A stretch of DNA of 64,000 bases. Origin: JAGVWJ01 sp964588555. Its GTDB lineage: Archaea; Micrarchaeota; Micrarchaeia; Anstonellales; Bilamarchaeaceae. Below, one piece after another: positions 57,846 through 64,000 of this stretch. Numbering within the stretch: position 1 is the first letter of the stretch; each line of letters opens with the position of its first letter. Where the stretch lies: the NCBI GenBank assembly GCA_964588555.1, contig CAZPPT010000001.1, forward strand, positions 1-64,000. Direction: 5' to 3'. The position numbers and the translations under genes were made by a program. The notes beneath the pieces are model-generated. The model worked only from the letters and a program-made list of their open reading frames with translations, ran no database searches and had not been told where the DNA came from.

Positions 57846-59225
57846 TCAGTAGCGATACGTAACCTGCTCGATGCCGCGTTCACTTGTATAAATTGTCGTT
57901 TTGTATGAGCTCAAGGTAGGTGCGAATACCCGTGCGCCCCATTCCGACCTGAAAAAATCGGCAACGCCACCTTCCGCACCGCTGTTACATGCAATAAGGA
58001 CCACCTCAGGATTACGTGAAAGGCACCCCCTAACGAAATGGGTGATAAGGTAGTCACCCGTATCAATGGCACCCCCCGCAACGTCATCACCAAGTAAAAA
58101 AGATGAGCCGTCTTCAGAACCGTGCCCACCAAAGACCACTGAATGCACAGTACCGTGTACTGCGGAAATATCGCAGATCCGAAACATGACCGTATCTTCT
58201 GATCCTTCCATGATGATGACCTTATATGGGCCAAGAAGCGCATCAAGCTCGCCGCCCTCGCGGTAAAATGCCCCGTTCGAGTCGTTTTTATTAAAAACCG
58301 AAACAAGTATTCGTTTTTCTGAAAAACCCGTATCAAAAAGGTTGGCATACGCCGCTTCAAGTACTGCCGGTGAATACCTGGCAAAATAGGAAATACCAAG
58401 CGCAGTGTAAAGGGTACGCGTACGTTCCTCCCCGATCGCACCGATTGCGTACGCCACGTTTGCATGGAGAACTGGATTGCCAGGTTGAACACCCAACTCC
58501 CCAAGAAGAAGGCCGGCGCGTGCATAATTGTCCAGTATGCGGTCAAGAAACCGCCTTTTTGTGGCATCGGAAAAACGGTACATGACGCCAATATCCGAAA
58601 GTGCTTCCGAGCGCCGTGCATCGCTTATGCCTGCAAAGAAATCAAGAACATCAAGAAATCGGGCTGAAAGGACAGGCGTGTTGCGCAACGCGTATGCAAC
58701 CTCAATTGCAGGGCTTATGCGCTCGCCATCAAGCGGGGCCTTTTCTATTTTTTCAAGGATGCTGGCAAGGCGCATAAAAAGTGAATCAGTAAAAACAGAG
58801 GCATTAAAATGGGGGTTCTGAAGAAGCGCATACACGCACACCATAAAATAATATGCGCTTTCGGTCCTCGAAATCACCGGTTCAAGAAACGTAGGCAGCC
58901 GTGAATCCCACTTGCCCGAAAGCACGATCTTGCCAAGCGTGGTAAAGGTTGCAACTGGCGCGTCAGGAGACGAACGCTCGATCGCATCCACAAAAAGGCC
59001 AAGTGCGACACGATCAGACGAAGGCATTCGCCCGACCGCAGATTCGAGTTCTCTTTTCTTGCGATCCGAAAGCGACGTGTTTTGTGCAAAGGCAGGTGCG
59101 CCTGCGTCAAGCCGTTCCGGAAGCGGTTTATGTAAAAATGGAGGTTGGGCATGAGACAGTGCCGGCAGCCCTACTGAGGCAATGGCAGAACAGAGGAGCA
59201 TTGTTCGGAAGACGCGCCGAAACAT
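57846..59225 (-). CDS. Secreted caspase-like (clan CD) cysteine protease candidate
   Basis: 459-aa protein with a signal peptide (MLLCSAIASVGLPALSHAQPP, cleavage near SHA-QP). The middle is helical, repeat-like (LRRSEALSDIGVMYRFSD, YAIGAIGEERTRTLY). The C-terminal 110 residues contain the clan CD dyad: His368 in VVFGGHGSEDGS and Cys413 in VVLIACNSGAEGG, each after a hydrophobic strand as in CHAT/clostripain/caspase folds. It lies 46 nt upstream of NlpC/P60 with shared orientation. Function unknown; secreted, so not a cell-death caspase of the cytosol. Confidence 0.75.
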   Translation of the reverse strand: MFRRVFRTMLLCSAIASVGLPALSHAQPPFLHKPLPERLDAGAPAFAQNTSLSDRKKRELESAVGRMPSSDRVALGLFVDAIERSSPDAPVATFTTLGKIVLSGKWDSRLPTFLEPVISRTESAYYFMVCVYALLQNPHFNASVFTDSLFMRLASILEKIEKAPLDGERISPAIEVAYALRNTPVLSARFLDVLDFFAGISDARRSEALSDIGVMYRFSDATKRRFLDRILDNYARAGLLLGELGVQPGNPVLHANVAYAIGAIGEERTRTLYTALGISYFARYSPAVLEAAYANLFDTGFSEKRILVSVFNKNDSNGAFYREGGELDALLGPYKVIIMEGSEDTVMFRICDISAVHGTVHSVVFGGHGSEDGSSFLLGDDVAGGAIDTGDYLITHFVRGCLSRNPEVVLIACNSGAEGGVADFFRSEWGARVFAPTLSSYKTTIYTSERGIEQVTYRY

Positions 59226-59239
59226 AAGGACAAAAATGA

Positions 59240-59258
59240 GTCAGCGTTTAAAAATAAG
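59240..59258. promoter_or_regulatory. Divergent TATA element, caspase-like / 5-FCL genes
   Basis: GTTTAAAAATAAG sits about 25 nt before both the minus-strand ATG (59225) and the plus-strand ATG (59276). One symmetric TATA region could drive both leaderless transcripts. Confidence 0.4.
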
Positions 59259-59275
59259 CGTCACAAAATCAATGC

Positions 59276-59836
59276 ATGGATGCAAAGGAACTGCTCAGGT
59301 ACAAAATGAAGGATGCACGCAACGGGATTACGGGGGGCATGCGCAAGGAGTATGAAGAATACATAGTGCAAAACGTATTGGCACTTGAGGCAGTAAAAAA
59401 TGCGCGTTGCGTCGCCACGTACCTTGCAAAGGGAAGCGAGGTTGATACGCATAAACTGATTGAATGCCTCAGAAAGGATGGAAAAAAGGTGTTAGTGCCA
59501 ATAACAACGGATAGGATCGAGCTTGTTGAGTTTACCTCATTTGGCGACCTTGAACGGGGGAAGTTCGGCGTCCCTGAGCCGCGGACAAAAATAGGAGATA
59601 CGGATGAGCCGGACGTCATCATCGTGCCCGGCCTTGCGTTTGACCTCGACATGCATAGGGTCGGGTATGGCAAGGGATATTACGACCGCCTCCTCAAGAC
59701 GGTCAAGAGCACACGCATTGGGATATGCTATGATTTCCAAATAGTTGAGAAGATACCCCGCCATGGGCATGATGAACAGATGGACCGCATCGTAACTGAG
59801 AGAAGGATATTATATAAAAAGAGCATACCCCGGTGA
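59276..59836 (+). CDS. 5-Formyltetrahydrofolate cyclo-ligase family protein
   Basis: 186-aa protein with the 5-FCL signatures: VATYLAKGSEVDTHKLIECLRKDGKKVLVPIT, the DVIIVPGLAFDLDMHRVGYGKGYYDRLL motif and HDEQMDRIVTERRI near the end. It converts 5-formyl-THF to methenyl-THF using ATP in one-carbon metabolism. PurN (next gene) uses formyl-folate, so the two are functionally linked. Confidence 0.93.
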   Translation: MDAKELLRYKMKDARNGITGGMRKEYEEYIVQNVLALEAVKNARCVATYLAKGSEVDTHKLIECLRKDGKKVLVPITTDRIELVEFTSFGDLERGKFGVPEPRTKIGDTDEPDVIIVPGLAFDLDMHRVGYGKGYYDRLLKTVKSTRIGICYDFQIVEKIPRHGHDEQMDRIVTERRILYKKSIPR

Positions 59837-59874
59837 ATCGAAACCCTTTTTAGGGCAACTCTCCTTAGCTATAT

Positions 59875-60498
59875 ATGGCGCAAAAACCAATCCACATAGC
59901 CGTGCTTGCGAGCGGGCGCGGAAGCAATTTCCAGGCGATCATTGACGGAATTAATGCAGGTGAGGTGCATGCAAAGATAAAGGTACTTATAACAGATAAT
60001 CCGGATGCAAAGGCAATTGAACGGGCAAAAAAAGCTAACATTCCCGTTGAGATAGTCGAGCGCAAAAAATTCGCGACGCGTGAAGAAATGGATAGCGCGA
60101 TTAAAAAAATACTTGACGCATATCGGGTCGAGCTTGTTGTTTTGGCAGGATATATGCGCCTCCTTACGGCAAAGGAACTCTTTGATGCATACAAAAACAA
60201 AATCATCAATATCCACCCCTCGCTTCTCCCTGCATTTCCGGGCGTCGATGCACAGAAACAGGCGTTTGTGTATGGGTGCACCATGAGCGGCCTTACGATA
60301 CATTTTGTTGATGAGGGGCTTGATTCCGGACCGATTATCTATCAAAAGGCAGTGGGAATAGCGGGCTGCAAAAGTGCGGACGAGGTTACGGCGAAGATAC
60401 TGCGGCATGAACACGAGGCATATAAAAAAATAATTGACTCGTTTAGCAATGGGACATATAAAGTTGATGGAAGAAAGGTAATGTATACGCCACACTAG
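59875..60498 (+). CDS. purN: Phosphoribosylglycinamide formyltransferase
   Basis: 207-aa GAR transformylase. AVLASGRGSNFQAIIDGI binds substrate phosphate, NIHPSLLPAFPGVDAQKQAF holds the catalytic Asn-His, and FVDEGLDSGPIIYQKAV has the conserved Asp. It uses 10-formyl-THF in purine biosynthesis. It follows the 5-FCL gene with a 38-nt gap; ATG 59875 lies after TAGCTATATATG, a possible TATA, so it could have its own promoter too. GT4 glycosyltransferase starts 10 nt later. Confidence 0.95.
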   Translation: MAQKPIHIAVLASGRGSNFQAIIDGINAGEVHAKIKVLITDNPDAKAIERAKKANIPVEIVERKKFATREEMDSAIKKILDAYRVELVVLAGYMRLLTAKELFDAYKNKIINIHPSLLPAFPGVDAQKQAFVYGCTMSGLTIHFVDEGLDSGPIIYQKAVGIAGCKSADEVTAKILRHEHEAYKKIIDSFSNGTYKVDGRKVMYTPH

Positions 60499-60507
60499 GG
60501 TGCCATT

Positions 60508-61632
60508 ATGCATATCCTGTTTCTTAACCCGTTTTTCCACCCGTATCAGGGGGGCACGGAAAAACATATTGTCGAAGTCGGGAAGCGCCTTGCAAAAAAA
60601 CATGCCATAACCGTACTTACCGGAAAGATAGACGGTACGGTAGAGGAAGAGGAATTTCAAGGCATGCACGTCGTGCGTGAGCCGCTTACGGTATACCATA
60701 ATACGCCGCCCCCGTTCCCGCCGCCTGTGCCGATCCTTACGGAACATGCGCGGTACTTAAAAACGCATATCGCCGATTATGAGATCGTCCACTCCCACAA
60801 CCGCTTTGTATACGGGCTAAGCGATGCGGCATTAGTAAAAAAACACGGAAAGAAACTTGCACTTACGCTCCATAACGCGCGGCCGCGGAACATCGATTAT
60901 GTCACTGACACGTTTGGGGGCATGTATGATGACGTAATTGCCAAACGGTTTATGAATAAATGTGACGGAATTGCCGCAGTAAGCAAGGACACGCTTGCCT
61001 CAACCATGCCGGCAGGGTACCCGGGCGTGACGCGCGTCGTATACAACGGCGTTGACCATGAGACATATGCACCTGGCAAAAATACAGAATGGAAGGAAAA
61101 GTTGGGGGTAGAAAAACAAATGATCCTCACCAATGCGCGCCTCCTCCCCCAAAAAGGGATTGCCTACCTTATTGACGCAATGAAGGGCCTTGATACGACG
61201 CTTATTGTATTTGGGCGCGGGCCGCTTAAGGAAGAACTTGCAAAACGTGCACGGCAAAAAGGTGTTGACCTTCGCTTTATTACTGAACGGATTACGGACG
61301 AGGAGCTTGCATCACTTTATAACAATGCAGACTGCTTTGTACTTCCTTCGCTTTATGAACCGCTTGGAATTGCGATCCTTGAAGCAATGGCATGCGGTTT
61401 ACCGGTCGTCACGACAAGGGCAGGCGGGAACGCGGAACTGGTTGATACGGGAAAAGGCGGTTTTGTAGTGCCTACGCGAAATGCATTTGCATTAAAAGAA
61501 GCGATTGAACGGATTTTTGCGGATGATAAAAAAGCGCGTGCGTTTGGCGCGCATAACAGAAAACAGGTGCTTGAAAAATACACGTGGGAACACGTCACTA
61601 GGAATGTCGAGCGGTTTTATGAGTCACTTTGA
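60508..61632 (+). CDS. GT4-family glycosyltransferase
   Basis: 374-aa GT-B glycosyltransferase. The N-terminus ILFLNPFFHPYQGGTEKHIVEVGKRLAKKH and the C-terminal nucleotide-sugar motif PLGIAILEAMACGLPVVTTRAGGNAELV with preceding E (LPSLYEPLG) are GT4 type. ITERITDEELASLYNNAD is also usual. It could act in the N-glycan or lipid-glycan pathway feeding AglB; the acceptor is unknown. Its 3' end overlaps the convergent 134-aa gene by 9 nt. Confidence 0.93.
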   Translation: MHILFLNPFFHPYQGGTEKHIVEVGKRLAKKHAITVLTGKIDGTVEEEEFQGMHVVREPLTVYHNTPPPFPPPVPILTEHARYLKTHIADYEIVHSHNRFVYGLSDAALVKKHGKKLALTLHNARPRNIDYVTDTFGGMYDDVIAKRFMNKCDGIAAVSKDTLASTMPAGYPGVTRVVYNGVDHETYAPGKNTEWKEKLGVEKQMILTNARLLPQKGIAYLIDAMKGLDTTLIVFGRGPLKEELAKRARQKGVDLRFITERITDEELASLYNNADCFVLPSLYEPLGIAILEAMACGLPVVTTRAGGNAELVDTGKGGFVVPTRNAFALKEAIERIFADDKKARAFGAHNRKQVLEKYTWEHVTRNVERFYESL

Positions 61633-62028
61633 TTCAAAAACGTCTATGTGAATGGCATGTACTCTCCCATCGCTGGCATCAGACGCACTAAAACGATTCA
61701 CCGTACATGAGATGTGCGGCGGAATTTGCACCGTAGTTAAAAATTCCAAAACTGCCGCGGCGGCATGTTGTATCGAATCGCCAAGCGGTATATCTTTTCC
61801 ACTCAACCAAGAATACACAATCGTTGATGGCAGCGGCGTGCCGGGTTTGGGTTTAAAACAACGTATTTCAGCCTCAAGAATAGGTGAACTTATTGGCAGT
61901 TTAACGGTCGGCCCACGAACTGAAACCTGGCTATGTCCCTCAAGTTTCCGATCCATACTTCGTGCAATTATACGAGCCACGCGCCGTTCGTGCTCGGTAC
62001 CTCGTAACTGTTTTTGTATGGTTGCCAT
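61624..62028 (-). CDS. Unrecognised protein
   Basis: 134-aa protein, no membrane segment or signal. An N-terminal basic helix (QLRGTEHERRVARIIARSMDR) is followed by strands (QVSVRGPTVKLP, LEAEIRCFKPKPGTPLPSTIVYSWLSG) and a helix (DSIQHAAAAVLEFLTTVQIP). TATA element at about 62050-62058 lies 25 nt before the ATG, suggesting a real leaderless gene. Family unknown; the fold looks compact alpha/beta. Confidence 0.5.
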   Translation of the reverse strand: MATIQKQLRGTEHERRVARIIARSMDRKLEGHSQVSVRGPTVKLPISSPILEAEIRCFKPKPGTPLPSTIVYSWLSGKDIPLGDSIQHAAAAVLEFLTTVQIPPHISCTVNRFSASDASDGRVHAIHIDVFESK

Positions 62029-62137
62029 AGCAAATATACTATCTCAAACAATTTATAAAGGTATTCATTTATGGTAAAAAATGTATTAATTAATAAATCC
62101 TGCCTGAATGTATCACAGTGTAAAACCATAATGAAAA

Positions 62138-62149
62138 CGTATTTAAGCG
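62138..62149 (+). promoter_or_regulatory. TATA box of the GT2 gene
   Basis: ACGTATTTAAGC about 25 nt before the GT2 ATG (62169) fits a near-leaderless mRNA. Confidence 0.45.
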
Positions 62150-62168
62150 AGATCAGTGTTAGCTCCCT

Positions 62169-62882
62169 ATGGTAGATGTTTCAGTCATAGTCCCCACGCT
62201 TAACGAGGAACGGTACGTTGAGCGGGCACTCCAGTCCATTACCGCGCAAAAGACGCGCCTTAATTATGAGGTCATCGTTTCTGACGGGGGCAGTACCGAC
62301 GCAACGCGCGAGATAGCGGAAAAATATGCGGACAAGGTAATTGCCATAAAGAAACCGGGGATAGCAAACGGGCGAAACGAGGGCGCAAAGCGCTCAAAGG
62401 GCGAGGTGCTCGTGTTTATTGACGCGGATACGCGCATACCGACAAACTACCTTGAGGTCGTGCATGCGATCACGAGGGACCCGGACCTTGCGGCAATATC
62501 GTGCGCATTCCGTTTTGATGAAAAGAACAAGATGCTTAAACTGGTTGAAGACGTATCAAACAAGTACATGCTCCTCAAGGGTTCTGAGGGCAAGGGCGAG
62601 CTCCTTGGGTTTAACAATGCGATAAAACGCAACCTGTTTTTTGAGGTGGGCGGGTTTCCTGACGTGCCGCTTGAGGACGGTGCGCTTGCAAAAATACTGC
62701 GGGAGCGGGCAAAGGTCATGTTCCTTCCGACACCGACAGTCGTGACCTCTGCGCGGAGGCTCAAAAAAGGCGGCATACTCCAGTCTGTGCTTTACTACGC
62801 AAACCTTGAACTTGTCTCAATATACGACAGTAAGACGCTTAGGAAGGTCTCGGTTTACAAGGATTATAAGGCGATACGCTAA
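62169..62882 (+). CDS. GT2-family glycosyltransferase
   Basis: 237-aa GT-A protein: SVIVPTLNEERYVERALQSI at the N-terminus, ISDGGSTDATREIAEKYADKV-like donor-binding stretch (here VSDGGSTDATR), and the metal-binding VFIDADTRIP (DxD-like). GFNNAIKRNLFFEVGGF and ED near 177 (PLEDGALAKIL) are the later conserved parts. GT2 enzymes add sugars from nucleotide or dolichol donors. Converges on cysS with a 4-nt overlap. Confidence 0.93.
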   Translation: MVDVSVIVPTLNEERYVERALQSITAQKTRLNYEVIVSDGGSTDATREIAEKYADKVIAIKKPGIANGRNEGAKRSKGEVLVFIDADTRIPTNYLEVVHAITRDPDLAAISCAFRFDEKNKMLKLVEDVSNKYMLLKGSEGKGELLGFNNAIKRNLFFEVGGFPDVPLEDGALAKILRERAKVMFLPTPTVVTSARRLKKGGILQSVLYYANLELVSIYDSKTLRKVSVYKDYKAIR

Positions 62883-64000
62883 GCGACCTTCCATCTTTTT
62901 CCTTTTTCCTTGTCCTCGATAACAATGCCGATTTCCATGAGCTTTTCCCGGATACGGTCCGCTTCCTCGTATTTTTTCTCCTTACGAAGCGTGTCACGAA
63001 ACATGATAAGCTCTTCGATGATCAATTCCGCGTCATGCGCAGCTACGCGCTCCATGCCAAAGAGCTCGCTTACCGAGTCCGCAAGGCGGACAAGTTCCGT
63101 GATTTTATCGCCCGCATCCTTTTTCTTTTCGCCAAGGCCGAATATAAAAAGCATGGACTCAAATTCCTTGCGCAGCTGCGCAAGGTAGCGCTTGTCGATG
63201 CGCTCGTTCTGAAGGTGGGCATTGACCATGCGTATGATGTCAAAAAATGCCGAAAGCGCCTGCGGCGTATCAAAATCATTGTCCAGGGAGCCATAGAATT
63301 GGGCTATTGAAGCTTCGATATCATTACGGAATGCCTTGTCTTCGCTGTCCTTTTTTACGTCAAGCATTTCGTCAAGCAGGCCGATGGCATTAAAGATACG
63401 CTCGACGGTTTCCTCTGCTGCTGCAAGGTTCTCCTCGCTATAATCAACAGGGCTCCGGTAATGCGTCTGAAGGAAAAAGAACCGTAGTGCCGCGGAGCTA
63501 AACCTGCCAAGCGCATCGCGTACGGTAATAAAATTTCCAAGCGACTTGCTCATCTTCTCCCCGCCCACGGTCAAAAAGCCGGTATGGAGCCAAAACCGTG
63601 CAAGTGTCCCGTGCACAGGTTCGCTTTGTGCAATCTCATTTTCATGATGCGGGAAGATGAGGTCTCGCGCGCCGCCATGGATATCAAGTGTCCTGCCAGC
63701 ATGTTTTGCGACCATTGCGCTGCATTCAATGTGCCAGCCGGGCCTGCCGCGGCCAAATGGTGAATCAAACTCGATTAGTTCTCCGTCAGTCCGCTTCCAG
63801 AGGGCGAAATCTTCGGGATTTTCCTTTGTTTCGTCAACCTCAACCCGTGCACCTGCCTTGATTTCATCAAGCTTCTGGCCGGAAAGCGCGCCATACGGGG
63901 CAAATTTACTGACACGATAATACACGCCCGACGGGGTCAAATAGGCATAGCCCTTTACAATAAGTTTTTCAATAAGCCCAATGATTTCTTGGATATGGTC
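62879..64000 (-). CDS. cysS: Cysteinyl-tRNA synthetase (5' end outside window)
   Basis: At least 374 residues of class I CysRS. GRPGWHIECSAMVAKHAGRTLDIHGGARDLIFPHHENEIAQSE is diagnostic (zinc-binding Cys and His), KMSKSLGNF (KMSKS motif) follows, and the DALR-like helical anticodon region ends the protein (FRDTLRKEKKYEEADRIREKLMEIGIVIEDKEKGKRWK). The HIGH motif and start codon lie beyond the right edge. The reading frame is open to 64000. Confidence 0.96.
   Translation of the reverse strand, partial: DHIQEIIGLIEKLIVKGYAYLTPSGVYYRVSKFAPYGALSGQKLDEIKAGARVEVDETKENPEDFALWKRTDGELIEFDSPFGRGRPGWHIECSAMVAKHAGRTLDIHGGARDLIFPHHENEIAQSEPVHGTLARFWLHTGFLTVGGEKMSKSLGNFITVRDALGRFSSAALRFFFLQTHYRSPVDYSEENLAAAEETVERIFNAIGLLDEMLDVKKDSEDKAFRNDIEASIAQFYGSLDNDFDTPQALSAFFDIIRMVNAHLQNERIDKRYLAQLRKEFESMLFIFGLGEKKKDAGDKITELVRLADSVSELFGMERVAAHDAELIIEELIMFRDTLRKEKKYEEADRIREKLMEIGIVIEDKEKGKRWKVA

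Noticed and set aside
62070..62168. Short plus-strand frame MVKNVLINKS... before the GT2 gene
   Set aside because: It overlaps the GT2 promoter and start, is A/T-rich and has no RBS or family features.
1..64000. CRISPR arrays, rRNA genes, insertion sequences
   Set aside because: No regularly spaced direct repeats, no rRNA sequence and no transposase gene were seen on either strand.

Overview
This window is archaeal chromosome. It carries the exosome subunits Rrp4/Rrp41/Rrp42 with SBDS, the block GINS-L44e-S27e-eIF2alpha-Nop10-PAC2, both subunits of DNA polymerase D, AglB oligosaccharyltransferase, an MJ-type S-layer protein, UPF0147, DUF211 and tRNAs with archaeal introns. Many starts have a GGTGA Shine-Dalgarno 4-5 nt upstream. 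Others sit about 25 bp behind a TATA box, which fits leaderless mRNAs. Short intergenic gaps, many small orphan proteins and very large secreted proteins suggest a DPANN-like lineage. That placement is inference, because no rRNA gene is present.

Layout. 1-2810: exosome/SBDS operon (Rrp42 runs off the left edge). 2891-9841: membrane and surface genes (membrane-anchored HTH, SIMPL, Yip1-like, AglB) and FtsZ. 9893-12346: LemA, DUF2207 and a zinc-ribbon protein. 12500-14065: a transglutaminase-like/TPR/beta-strand-rich protein. 14121-16853: the translation/replication block. 16930-21657: a Cys-rich secreted protein, a zinc-finger protein, and the S-layer gene with a long structured leader. 21754-25541: RNase Z, an AAA ATPase divergent from an AbiEi-like regulator, and small proteins. 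25572-36316: three leftward genes for secreted proteins of 1770, 332 and 1447 aa with shared sequence features. 36317-37814: a structured non-coding stretch, a three-intron tRNA-Arg(CCU) and an RHH/MazF-type cassette. 37868-48208: housekeeping genes including MazG, PolD DP2 and DP1, an aminotransferase and a fumarate-reductase-like flavoprotein. 48228-48557: a second three-intron tRNA, Arg(UCU). 48587-56433: a TctA-like transporter, PfkB kinase, deaminase, DUF211-VIT pair, small orphan proteins, TldD, and a roadblock protein with a degenerate RecA-fold ATPase. 56487-64000: a flavin reductase, a secreted NlpC/P60 protein, a secreted caspase-like protein, one-carbon/purine genes, two glycosyltransferases and CysS (cut by the right edge).

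Most notable. (1) Two tRNA-Arg genes each carry three introns, in the D-loop, anticodon loop and T-loop. Bulge-helix-bulge pairing is visible for the D- and T-loop introns, and a hairpin at the end of the anticodon-loop intron shows compensatory changes between the two genes. (2) The 25.6-36.3 kb secreted-protein cluster shares an F-x-NVAMA signal-peptide end and a helical module, and one member ends in a beta-barrel-like region. (3) A neighbouring pair of secreted bacterial-style hydrolases (NlpC/P60 and caspase-like) lies at 57.2-59.2 kb. S-layer, AglB and the two glycosyltransferases together indicate a glycosylated protein surface.
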